This document shows positions 1-5,991 of a stretch of 7,738 bases of DNA, piece by piece. The notes under the pieces were generated by a model, which made no database searches, had not been told where the DNA came from, and saw only the letters and a program-made list of their open reading frames with translations. The stretch is from Chloroflexota bacterium (GTDB lineage Bacteria > Chloroflexota > Dehalococcoidia > SM23-28-2 > RBG-16-64-32). Within the stretch, counting starts at the first letter, position 1. Every line of letters starts with the position of its first letter. Both the position numbers and the translations under genes were made by a program. Location: positions 1 through 7,738 of the forward strand of contig VBEI01000153.1 of NCBI GenBank assembly GCA_005882715.1, in the 5' to 3' direction.

Positions 1-185
1 ACCTCGTCCTCGAACTTACCCGCCGAAGCCCCCAGCGCCTCGGAGGGGTTCGAGACCAGCAGGTCAGCCTCGGCCGGCTTGATCGATGTCTGCTTCTCGC
101 CCTCGCCTCCGCCGCCACAGGCAACCGCCAGCACCAGCGCGCCGACAAGCAGCCCCGCGGAAAGTATTCTTAAGTGTCTTCGCAT
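1..185 (-). CDS. Putative lipoprotein, N-terminal part only
   Basis: Reading leftward from ATG at 185, the protein starts MRRHLRILSAGLLVGALVLAVACGGGG. It has a short basic n-region, a hydrophobic core and a lipobox LAVAC with the acylated Cys at residue 23. A Gly/Glu-rich linker and the start of a soluble domain (KPAEADLLVSNPSEALG) follow, so this is a secreted, lipid-anchored protein. About 61 residues are visible before the window edge, too few to name the family. An LppX/LprG-like or solute-binding domain would fit but is a guess. A purine-rich AGAAGGGGG lies just upstream of the ATG on the minus strand, a plausible ribosome binding site that supports this start. The gene is divergent from rpmH. 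Confidence 0.7.
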   Translation of the reverse strand, partial: MRRHLRILSAGLLVGALVLAVACGGGGEGEKQTSIKPAEADLLVSNPSEALGASAGKFEDE

Positions 186-261
186 GCGCCCCCTTCTGGC
201 CGCGTCTAGTGCATCGCCCGGACAGTAAGAGCCCGCCCGCCCGGACGCCGTTACATAATGT

Positions 262-373
262 CGTACCTCGTACCTCCGACCCTCCGACCGGCCAACTGCG
301 GACCTCTTACCTCTGACACCTTACTCCTTGCCTCCTACCTCTTATCTCCTGGCTCCTTATCGTCCTCCCTCTC
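262..373. repeat. Degenerate short-unit low-complexity tract
   Basis: This stretch of the intergenic region is a chain of variants of a 6-8 base word: tacctcg, tacctcc, gaccctcc, gaccgg, tcttacctc, cttactcc, gcctcctacc, tcttatctcc. The minus strand is correspondingly rich in AGGAG/GAGGTA words. It has no open frame with protein character. It resembles a decayed microsatellite lying between the divergent lipoprotein gene and the rpmH promoter. The rest of 186-493 holds nothing recognisable apart from the promoter and the rpmH ribosome binding site. Confidence 0.5.
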
Positions 374-374
374 G

Positions 375-404
375 TTGACCCCCGCTTTCGCCGCAAGCTA
401 CAAT
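375..404 (+). promoter_or_regulatory. Sigma-70-type promoter for the rpmH-rnpA cluster
   Basis: A -35 hexamer TTGACC (375-380) is separated by 18 bases from a -10 hexamer TACAAT (399-404). They match the consensus at 5/6 and 5/6. The expected transcript start is about 411, giving a leader of about 80 nt before rpmH. It is the best promoter-like pair seen in the gap and points toward the cluster. It is assigned by consensus match only. Confidence 0.6.
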
Positions 405-481
405 TAGCGCGGCCTGTCCTGAGCGCAGCCCGCGATCAAGCCGCACGGGCCCGCCGGTGGGCGATATGTCAGACATCATTC

Positions 482-486
482 GGAGG
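482..486 (+). promoter_or_regulatory. Ribosome binding site fixing the TTG start of rpmH
   Basis: GGAGG lies 7 bases before the TTG at 494. It settles the start of L34 on a rare codon, since the nearby ATG at 466 is out of the L34 frame. Confidence 0.75.
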
Positions 487-493
487 CCGGTTC

Positions 494-631
494 TTGCCCA
501 AGCGCACCTATCAACCGAAGAAGCGCCGTCGCTTGCGAAGGCACGGCTTCATGGCCCGCAACAGCACCCGGGGCGGCCGCGCCGTTCTGAAGCGCCGCAT
601 GCTGAAGGGCAGGTGGCGGCTCGCGGTCTAA
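494..631 (+). CDS. rpmH: Large ribosomal subunit protein bL34
   Basis: This is a 45-residue, highly basic protein beginning MPKRTYQPKK and continuing with RRRLRRHGFMARN and GGRAVLKRRMLKGR, the unmistakable L34 pattern at normal family length. L34 is a small 50S subunit protein that binds 23S rRNA. The start is TTG, giving the family's usual MPKRTYQPK opening, with GGAGG 7 bases upstream. It is the first gene of the cluster and is followed by rnpA after 38 bases, the standard bacterial order. dnaA, often a divergent neighbour, is absent here; a lipoprotein gene takes that place. The gene is easily missed by callers because it overlaps a longer frame in the rnpA phase and uses TTG. Confidence 0.95.
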   Translation: MPKRTYQPKKRRRLRRHGFMARNSTRGGRAVLKRRMLKGRWRLAV

Positions 632-669
632 GCCGCCCGCGCCCGATCGATGCGCGCCCCTCAACGTCC

Positions 670-1029
670 ATGCGCAAAGAGCTTCGGCTCCGCCGCCGAA
701 GGGACTTCGACGCTGTCTTCCGTCGGGGCCGCTCCTGGCACAACGAGTTGCTCGTGCTAAGGGCGCTCACCAACAGCCTCGAACACAACCGCTACGGGTT
801 CGTGACGCCAAAGCGCCTGGGTGGCGCCGTTATCCGCAACCGCCTGCGACGCCGCCTCCGCGAGGCGATCCGCGTGCTTCCGACCAATTGCGGCTGGGAT
901 GTCGTCGTATCCCCCAAAGCGCCCGCCGCCAATGCCAACTTCCAGCAACTAAATCGAGCGGTGGTCGATCTGCTCGTCAGAGCTGGCATTCTGGCGGAAG
1001 ATCCTCCCGCGGGGGAGAGACCGGCGTGA
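670..1029 (+). CDS. rnpA: Ribonuclease P protein component
   Basis: This is a 119-residue basic protein, the normal size for the protein subunit of RNase P, which helps the RNA subunit process tRNA 5' leaders. The N-terminus (MRKELRLRRRRDFDAVFRRG) matches the family's 'RL+...F..V...G' opening. The RNR signature helix is at residues 51-68 (GGAVIRNRLRRRLREAIR, with R56-N57-R58), followed by the strand and helix DVVVSPKAPAA. ATG 670 is chosen because the frame upstream, back to 457, overlaps rpmH and reads as shadow sequence; no clear Shine-Dalgarno precedes it, so coupling to rpmH is possible. The last residues form a short Pro/Glu tail, and the stop overlaps the yidD start (GTGA). Confidence 0.93.
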   Translation: MRKELRLRRRRDFDAVFRRGRSWHNELLVLRALTNSLEHNRYGFVTPKRLGGAVIRNRLRRRLREAIRVLPTNCGWDVVVSPKAPAANANFQQLNRAVVDLLVRAGILAEDPPAGERPA

Positions 1030-1235
1030 GACAAGCATCTCTGGCGATGATCCGCTTCTACCAGCGGAACATCTCCGGCGGCTGGCCTGGCGCCTGCCGC
1101 TTTCAGCCGACCTGTTCCCATTACGGCTATGAGGCGATCGAGCGGCACGGTATTCTCAAGGGGTATGTCCTCACCATTTGGCGTCTCGTCCGCTGCAACC
1201 CGTTCAACCGGGGCGGCCTCGATCCTGTCCCTTGA
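1026..1235 (+). CDS. yidD: Membrane protein insertion efficiency factor YidD
   Basis: The protein is 69 residues with the hallmark Cys-rich YidD core: IRFYQRNIS (9-17), CRFQPTCSHYGYEAI (24-38) and RLVRCNPFNRGGLDPVP (53-69), with Cys at 24, 30 and 57. YidD is a small membrane-associated protein that assists YidC/Sec-dependent insertion of membrane proteins; length and C-terminal DPVP are typical. The GTG start at 1026 is preferred because it gives a GTGA overlap with rnpA and has a GGGGGAGAG ribosome binding site ending 6 bases upstream. An internal ATG (1047) would remove the first 7 residues. The rnpA-yidD overlap is a classic arrangement and implies coupled translation. Confidence 0.93.
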   Translation: MRQASLAMIRFYQRNISGGWPGACRFQPTCSHYGYEAIERHGILKGYVLTIWRLVRCNPFNRGGLDPVP

Positions 1236-2707
1236 CCGGCCGAGAGACTGCCAACCGAAGGAGGAAGAGCATTCAGCTGATCGGGCGCACAAGCCCGCGC
1301 CATCTCCATTGGGCGGTCTTCGCCGTCGTGCTCGCCTTCGTGCTGTTAGCCGCTGCTTGCGGACGCATCGCGTCGCCTCAAGGCTGGGCGGGCCCAACGC
1401 TGTCCGACGACGGCAAGACCATCTATGCGACCATCGAGCGCGGCAAGATCGCGGCTCTGGACGCCAATATGGCCCCTGAGACCGGCGCGGAGTGCGCCGA
1501 CGCGAAGGACAATGATGGGGACGGAGCCGTGAACGAAGGCTGTCCCAAAGCGGGCCAGAAGTCGGAGGAAGGCGCCCAATGCATGAACGACACGAACGAC
1601 GACCAGAACAACGGCGTGGCCGACGACAACCTGGTCAACGACGGCTGCCCTGCCACGATCGTCCGTTGGGTATTCCCGCCGAATACCGATGAAGGCAATA
1701 AGCTGAAGCTCGAAGGCATCTACGGCGCTCCCATCCGCGTTGGCGACTTTGTGTACATCGGCGCCTACGATGGAAACGTCTACGCCCTCAACGCCGCCGA
1801 TGGTTCCGCCAGATGGCGTTTCGAGACTAACGACGCGATCGTCAGCTCGCTGGCGGCGAAGGACGGGACGCTCTTCGCGACGTCGACGGACGGCCGGCTT
1901 TACGCCATCGATGCCGCTACCGGCATCGAGAGAGGCCGCTTCGAAACCGGCAGCAGCATCTGGGCCTCGCCCGTCGTCGTTGGTGACGTTGTTTACGTGG
2001 CAGCCATGGACGGAAAACTGCACGCCCTGGACGCCGGCGCCCTCACGCCGGTCTCTGGCTTTTCCTTCAAGACAGACGCTGGCCTCCTCATGGAGCCGAC
2101 GCTCGCCAACAATGACACGCTCCTCGTCGGCGGCATCGACCACAAGCTCTACGCGCTCGACCCGAAGACCGGCAAGCAGCGCTGGTCCCAGCCCTTCGAA
2201 GGCGGGAACTGGTTCTGGGCGAAGCCGCTCGTGAAAGACGGCACCGCCTACGTCGCCGACCTCGATGGAAACGTTTACGGTGTCGACCTGAAAGACGGCA
2301 GACGCCTGTGGAGCTTCCAGGCCAGCGACTCCGTGCGCGCCGCGCCGCTGCTCGCTGGCGGCACTCTCGTCGTCGTCGACCGTAGCGGCAACGCCTACGG
2401 CCTTAAACCCGAGGACGGCTCTCGCCAATGGGGGCCGACGCTCCTCGGCAAGACGGTCCTCTCCGATCCCTTCCTCCTCCAACCGGCATCAGCCTCACCG
2501 AGCCCAGCGCCCTCCGAATCGCCGGCTGCCTCGCCGAGTCCAACATCCCCCGAATCGCCTGCTGCCTCGCCGCTCGCGTCGCCCGCGCCAACCCGCGCGG
2601 CCGCGGCCGAGGTGCTTATCGTCGCCCAGGGTGGCAACCTCTGCCGCCTCGATCCCGCCGACGGCACGCCGACCGCCGCCCTCCTGTGCGCCGAGGTATC
2701 GCTGTGA
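1232..2707 (+). CDS. PQQ-type beta-propeller lipoprotein with Cys-bracketed calcium-like loops
   Basis: Residue numbers are from TTG 1232 (TTGA overlap with yidD; 491 aa). A signal peptide with hydrophobic core (WAVFAVVLAFVLLAAAC) ends in a lipobox with Cys at 43. Residues 88-104 and 117-139 are two Cys-to-Cys loops rich in Asp/Asn (DNDGDGAVNEGCP; NDDQNNGVADDN), like calcium-binding MopE/thrombospondin-3 type loops. Residues 163-417 carry at least six PQQ-like propeller repeats (GDFVYIGAYDGNVYALN, GDVVYVAAMDGKLHALD, DGTAYVADLDGNVYGVD), the fold of BamB. Residues 419-459 are a Pro/Ser/Ala linker, followed by a last blade strand at 460-491. The role is unknown; the protein should sit outside the membrane on a lipid anchor. 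The start is uncertain: a strong Shine-Dalgarno at 1258-1264 points to an ATT at 1271. The stop overlaps yidC (GTGA). Confidence 0.85.
   Translation: MTGRETANRRRKSIQLIGRTSPRHLHWAVFAVVLAFVLLAAACGRIASPQGWAGPTLSDDGKTIYATIERGKIAALDANMAPETGAECADAKDNDGDGAVNEGCPKAGQKSEEGAQCMNDTNDDQNNGVADDNLVNDGCPATIVRWVFPPNTDEGNKLKLEGIYGAPIRVGDFVYIGAYDGNVYALNAADGSARWRFETNDAIVSSLAAKDGTLFATSTDGRLYAIDAATGIERGRFETGSSIWASPVVVGDVVYVAAMDGKLHALDAGALTPVSGFSFKTDAGLLMEPTLANNDTLLVGGIDHKLYALDPKTGKQRWSQPFEGGNWFWAKPLVKDGTAYVADLDGNVYGVDLKDGRRLWSFQASDSVRAAPLLAGGTLVVVDRSGNAYGLKPEDGSRQWGPTLLGKTVLSDPFLLQPASASPSPAPSESPAASPSPTSPESPAASPLASPAPTRAAAAEVLIVAQGGNLCRLDPADGTPTAALLCAEVSL
1258..1264 (+). promoter_or_regulatory. Strong Shine-Dalgarno inside the annotated propeller gene
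   Basis: AAGGAGG is a near-perfect anti-16S match. It lies after the yidD stop and 6 bases before an in-frame ATT (1271). No ATG, GTG or TTG occurs in frame close behind it. It either serves a rare ATT start (giving a 478-residue product with a compact 29-residue signal peptide) or is coincidental sequence coding for Arg-Arg-Lys after a TTG start at 1232. Confidence 0.5.
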
Positions 2708-3726
2708 CGCGTGTCGCGGCGCCCTCCGACTCCGCCGGCCGCCCACGCGGTAGCCGTGGTAACGCCATCATGTTCGCCATCATCGGCCTCGTCGTGATTC
2801 TCTTCGTGCTTCTCGGCCCGGGCCGCGCCTTTGACACGCTCCTCATCACACCGCTCATTAACGCCCTCGTCTTCCTCGACATCATCGTCTTCGGCCAGTT
2901 CGGGCTCGCCATCCTCCTCTTCACCCTCCTCCTCCGCCTCGCGACCATCCCCTTCACCATCCGCCAGCTCGAGTCCACGCGCGCGATGCAGGCGGCCCAG
3001 CCGCAGATCCAGGAGGTCCAGAAGAAGTACAAGGACCCGAAGCGCCGCCAGGAAGAGATGATGAAGCTCTACAAGGAGGTCGGCTTCAACCCGCTCGGCT
3101 GCGCCATGCCGCTAATCATTCAGATGGGCGTCTTCATCGCCCTCTACCGGGCGCTACGCTTCGTCGTGGGCGGTAGTCCCGAGAGCCTCGTCGGCCTCTC
3201 GCAGCACCTCTACAACATCCCCATGCTCCAAAACGCCATCCCGCTGGATCAGCACTTCCTGTGGCTGAACCTCGGCAAGCCGGACGTCACCTACATCCTG
3301 CCCCTTATCGTCGGTGTCTCGACCTACGTCCAGCAGAAGATGAGCATGACCCCGAACGCCAACCCGCAGCAGCAACAACAGCAGCAGATGATGGCCTGGA
3401 TGATGCCGATGATGCTCTTCTTCCTGACGCTCAACCTGCCCAGCGGCGTCGGTGTCTACTGGGTCACTTCGAACGTCTTTCAGCTGTTCGCCGGCTACTA
3501 CGTCTACGGTCGCCGCGCCTTAAGCTGGCGCCAGCTATTTTCCCTCGCGCCCGCCGACGCAACCGTTACGGCGGCCTCGAAGAAGCGCGAACAGCCCAAA
3601 CGCACGCAATCAAAACAACCGGAGGACAGCGTCCCCGCCACTGCCCCAGACGGCGCCGGACCTTCGGCCGCGAGAGTGAGGCCTGTCCATGGAAAGCGTA
3701 GAGGTAAGCGCAAAAACCGTCGATGA
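2704..3726 (+). CDS. yidC: Membrane protein insertase YidC/Oxa1
   Basis: This 340-residue protein inserts and folds membrane proteins, alone or with SecYEG. A first membrane segment (about 21-42) is followed by the Oxa1 core: segment 66-87 with the conserved in-membrane Arg at 78 (LLLRLATIPF), and the cytoplasmic helical hairpin 88-127 (MQAAQPQIQEVQKKYKDPKRRQE). Then come segment 131-152 (NPLGCAMPLIIQMGVFIALY), segment ~195-212, and segment ~232-260 containing LPSGVGVYWVTSN. It has no large periplasmic domain, so it is the Gram-positive/Chloroflexota type. A run of seven Gln (222-228) precedes the last segments. The tail (293-340) is strongly basic (KRRGKRKNRR), a ribosome-contacting feature. 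The GTG start at 2704 overlaps the upstream stop and has GAGGT 6 bases before it; ATG 2770 is an alternative. The 3' end overlaps jag by 38 bases. Confidence 0.95.
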   Translation: MTRVAAPSDSAGRPRGSRGNAIMFAIIGLVVILFVLLGPGRAFDTLLITPLINALVFLDIIVFGQFGLAILLFTLLLRLATIPFTIRQLESTRAMQAAQPQIQEVQKKYKDPKRRQEEMMKLYKEVGFNPLGCAMPLIIQMGVFIALYRALRFVVGGSPESLVGLSQHLYNIPMLQNAIPLDQHFLWLNLGKPDVTYILPLIVGVSTYVQQKMSMTPNANPQQQQQQQMMAWMMPMMLFFLTLNLPSGVGVYWVTSNVFQLFAGYYVYGRRALSWRQLFSLAPADATVTAASKKREQPKRTQSKQPEDSVPATAPDGAGPSAARVRPVHGKRRGKRKNRR

Positions 3727-4492
3727 AGCGATCGACATCGCCCTCGAGGACCTGGGCCTTAAGCGCAGCCAGGTAGACATCGAGGTCCTGACGCCTGGGA
3801 AGCCTGGCCTCTTTGGCCTCGGCGGCGAGCAGGCGCGCGTCCGTGTCACCGCGCTCGTAGAGCCCATCCGAAGGCCTGCCGAAGACGGGGAGGAAGAGCC
3901 GATCCCCGAGGAGTTGCTCGGCGAGCGCGTCGAGATCAAAGACCTCGACGCCGAAGAGGTGCAATATGCGCACCAGTTCCTGCGCGAGCTTCTCGTCCTC
4001 ATGGACATCATCGCCGACGTCTCTGTCCGCGAGCCGGAGACCGCCGCCGACGGCCTCGGCCGCGCCACCGCCGTGCTCGACGTCGAGGGCGAAGACCTCG
4101 GCCTTCTCATTGGGCGCCGCGGGAGCACTCTGTCCGCGCTCCAGTACCTCATCAACGTGCTCGTCACACGCAAGCTCGGCAGCCGCGTCCTCGTCACTGT
4201 CGATGTTGAGGCTTACCACCGCAGGCGCGAGGACACCCTGCGAGGGCTCGCGCGCCGCATGGCCGACCGCGTCCGCCAGTCGCGGCGGCCGATGACGCTC
4301 GAGCCGATGCCTGCCGCGGAGCGCCGCATCATTCACATCGCGCTCGCCGACGACCCGAGCGTCATGACCGCGTCGACCGGTTTCGGCGAGGGCCGGAAGG
4401 TGGTGATCCGTCCGCGCGGGAACGGCGGCCCCCGCCATCGCCGGGAAGGGCCCGGGCGCTCGCCGGGGCCCTTCGAGGGGCCGCGCATCTAG
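3689..4492 (+). CDS. khpB: RNA-binding protein KhpB/Jag (Jag-N, KH and R3H domains)
   Basis: The protein is 267 residues with the full Jag layout. A Jag-N domain spans about 1-55 (VEVSAKTVDEAIDIALEDLG, ending KPGLFGLGGEQARVRV). An acidic linker spans ~60-90. A KH domain spans ~95-172 with the RNA-gripping loop G142-R-R-G145. An R3H domain spans ~175-243 with the Arg-x3-His motif R212/H216. The last 25 residues are a Gly/Pro/Arg-rich tail. KhpB works with KhpA as an RNA chaperone affecting cell division and envelope gene expression in Gram-positives; it lies next to yidC in many genomes, as here. The ATG at 3689 has GAGTGAGG 7 bases upstream and starts inside the yidC 3' end, so expression is probably coupled. 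A strong hairpin lies in its last codons. Confidence 0.93.
   Translation: MESVEVSAKTVDEAIDIALEDLGLKRSQVDIEVLTPGKPGLFGLGGEQARVRVTALVEPIRRPAEDGEEEPIPEELLGERVEIKDLDAEEVQYAHQFLRELLVLMDIIADVSVREPETAADGLGRATAVLDVEGEDLGLLIGRRGSTLSALQYLINVLVTRKLGSRVLVTVDVEAYHRRREDTLRGLARRMADRVRQSRRPMTLEPMPAAERRIIHIALADDPSVMTASTGFGEGRKVVIRPRGNGGPRHRREGPGRSPGPFEGPRI
4445..4474 (+). other. Strong GC hairpin at the 3' end of jag
   Basis: GAAGGGCCC (4445-4453) pairs perfectly with GGGCCCTTC (4466-4474). The interior can pair further (GGC/GCC around a GCTC loop, with one G-G mismatch). The structure is wholly inside the coding sequence of the jag tail and has no following U-run, so it is not a standard intrinsic terminator. 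It could slow exonucleases or lower read-through into the kinase gene; that is inference. Confidence 0.45.
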
Positions 4493-4506
4493 GCGGCCCG
4501 CGCACG

Positions 4507-5376
4507 ATGCGACCGCAGTTCCTGGTTATCGGCCACATCGTCCAGGACCTCATCTCGGAAAGCGATCCCGCCTCGTGGCGGCTGGGCGGCGCTGCCTCCT
4601 TCGCCTCCACGATGGCGCGTAACCTCGGCCTCCGCACCGCCGTCCTTACCTCCGCCTCAGCCGATCTCCCGCTTAGCGAACTCCTGCCCGGCATCGATTT
4701 CGAGGTCGTCCACAGCCGAAGCACCACCCAGATGCGCAACCTCTACGGTGAAGGGCCGCGCCTCCAGTTCGTTCCCCAGCGCGCTGCCCCCCTTACGCCG
4801 GACTACCTCCCGCCCGACTGGCGCAACATACCGATCGTCCTTCTCGGCCCCGTGATCGGCGAAGTCGACGAAGCGATGGCGGCCCGTTTCGGCGGCTCGA
4901 TGCTCGGCATCGGCGCGCAGGGCTGGCTGCGCCGTGTTGGCCGCGAGAACCGCGTCCGCCCGGTCATGCCCGCCGATTTCCACGTCCACGGAATGCTCCG
5001 GCACGCTCGAGCCCTCTTCCTTTCGGACGAGGACATCCCCCCGGGAGAAGCCCCGCCCGCGCTCACCTACTGGTCGGACCTCGTCCAGATCGTCGCCTTC
5101 ACGCGCGGCTACAACGGCGCCGACATCTGTGTGCGCGGCAACTGGCGCCACATCGACGCCTTCCCCGCCAACGTCGTAGACCCGACAGGCGCCGGCGACG
5201 TCTTCGCCGCCGCCTTCCTCATCCGCCTCTGGGAAAGCGGCGACGTCTGGAAAGCCACCCGCTTCGCCGCCTGCGCCGCCTCCTTCTCCGTCGAAGGCGA
5301 AGGCACCACCGCCATCCCCACCCGCAACCAAATCGAAGCCCGCCTCAAAGAATACCCAAGCATCGTCCCACGCTAA
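4507..5376 (+). CDS. PfkB-family (ribokinase-like) sugar or nucleoside kinase
   Basis: This 289-residue protein has the ribokinase fold. An N-terminal strand FLVIGHIVQDLI is followed by the substrate-binding Gly-Gly at 27-28 (LGGAASFASTMARNLG). VAFTRGYNGADI (196-207) occupies the place of the family's VTxGxxG strand. The C-terminal PfkB signature DPTGAGDVFAAAFLIRL (225-241) contains the anion hole and the catalytic base D231. It should transfer the ATP gamma-phosphate to a hydroxyl on a sugar or nucleoside, but the substrate cannot be read from the sequence. At 289 residues it is a compact member. It starts 14 bases after jag with only a weak AGGCGG upstream, so it likely shares the transcript. 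mnmE, the usual gene after jag, is missing. Its TAA directly abuts the convergent transposase stop. Confidence 0.88.
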   Translation: MRPQFLVIGHIVQDLISESDPASWRLGGAASFASTMARNLGLRTAVLTSASADLPLSELLPGIDFEVVHSRSTTQMRNLYGEGPRLQFVPQRAAPLTPDYLPPDWRNIPIVLLGPVIGEVDEAMAARFGGSMLGIGAQGWLRRVGRENRVRPVMPADFHVHGMLRHARALFLSDEDIPPGEAPPALTYWSDLVQIVAFTRGYNGADICVRGNWRHIDAFPANVVDPTGAGDVFAAAFLIRLWESGDVWKATRFAACAASFSVEGEGTTAIPTRNQIEARLKEYPSIVPR

Positions 5377-5868
5377 TTAGCTCTTTCCCGGATTATCGAG
5401 ATCACCCGCCCAATTTCGAGGGTTGTCCACGATGTATTGGCGAATGCGCTCCAGTTCGCCCTCTCCGCGAACGACATGTTCGTAATAACCGCGCTGCCAG
5501 ACAGGCATTCCCGGCGTTCCCCTTAGGTTGTTGATCCGTTTCGAACTCGCCGCCTTAAACGCCCGAACGACGGCGCGCCAGCGAGCCGGGTGCGATGGCG
5601 AAACGTTGTAGGGGCGCAGCAACCGTCCGGGCCTTTGCCGAAATGACCTTCGCACACCCTCTGCGTTGCCGACTCGAATCAGCGGTTGCTGCGCCCCTAC
5701 GGCACCACGCTCTGTTATCCATATGATCCCGTGCACATGGTTCGGCACCACCACGAACAAGTCGAGCGCTCCGCTGCCGTCCGTAACGCTTAGCCACACG
5801 TTCTCCGCTATCGCCTCGAATTCCTCGTCCTCGAACAAGCACTCGCGCCGGAATGTGCAGACGGTCAC
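5377..5868 (-). CDS. REP-associated tyrosine transposase (RAYT/Y1-like), N-terminally frameshifted
   Basis: A 163-residue frame opens at GTG 5868. It shows the Y1 (HUH) transposase pattern: a first strand VTVCTFRRECLF, the His-x-His metal motif in VVVPNHVHGIIWI (about residues 41-53), WRAVVRAFKAASSKRIN, and the C-terminal WQRGYYEHVVRGEGELERIRQYIVDNPRNW. The Tyr of RQYIVDNP is the likely nucleophile. Such enzymes are single-copy relatives of IS200 transposases that act on short REP palindromes. The usual N-terminal region is not in this frame but lies just upstream in another (5865-5948), so the gene is probably broken or trimmed at its start. No Shine-Dalgarno is visible before GTG 5868. Codons for residues ~57-87 span a REPIN-like inverted repeat. 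The stop abuts the convergent kinase stop. Confidence 0.85.
   Translation of the reverse strand: MTVCTFRRECLFEDEEFEAIAENVWLSVTDGSGALDLFVVVPNHVHGIIWITERGAVGAQQPLIRVGNAEGVRRSFRQRPGRLLRPYNVSPSHPARWRAVVRAFKAASSKRINNLRGTPGMPVWQRGYYEHVVRGEGELERIRQYIVDNPRNWAGDLDNPGKS
5608..5700. repeat. REPIN-like inverted repeat inside the RAYT gene
   Basis: GTAGGGGCGCAGCAACCG (5608-5625) is the exact reverse complement of 5683-5700, with 57 bases between them. The whole unit is 93 bp, a multiple of three, and is read in frame by the transposase (VGAQQP at one arm, RLLRPY at the other). Two inverted REP-like arms around a spacer are the layout of a REPIN, the kind of element RAYTs mobilise. Confidence 0.75.
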
Positions 5869-5948
5869 GAACTAGAACCGGGACTGCTGTAGTCATAGGT
5901 AGGCAGCCGAATCGAGCGGCGGTGATGCAACTGCCGGTCCCTACCCAT
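5865..5948 (-). pseudogene. Frameshifted N-terminal piece of the RAYT gene
   Basis: From ATG 5948 the minus strand reads MGRDRQLHHRRSIRLPTYDY and then SSPGSSS before a TGA at 5867-5865. The run RRSIRLPTYDYSSPG is the usual opening of this transposase family, which normally continues directly as 'G-(A/S)-Y-F-V-T-(V/I)-C-T'. That continuation (FVTVCTF) exists immediately downstream in a different frame, with a TAG where the Tyr codon is expected. Loss of one base around 5872-5878 explains the break. Confidence 0.7.
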
Positions 5949-5991
5949 CGATTAGGGATGCTAATCGCTTGCACTCAAACCGCGTAAGGGC

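Noticed and set aside
86..316. 76-residue plus-strand frame near the left edge
   Set aside because: It is antisense to a convincing lipoprotein signal peptide and then runs through the low-complexity tract.
457..669. In-frame N-terminal extension of rnpA back to 457
   Set aside because: It overlaps the whole of rpmH in another phase and has no family similarity; ATG 670 gives a normal-length protein.
1346..2482. 378-residue minus-strand open frame
   Set aside because: It is the antisense shadow of the propeller gene in GC-rich DNA; composition is Val/Glu/Arg-rich with no recognisable domain, while the plus strand has a lipobox and repeats.
3566..4438. 290-residue minus-strand open frame
   Set aside because: It lies opposite the yidC tail and jag, both firmly identified; no motif and no plausible start signal.
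4445..4474. Intrinsic terminator after jag
   Set aside because: The hairpin is inside the coding sequence and lacks a following U-run.
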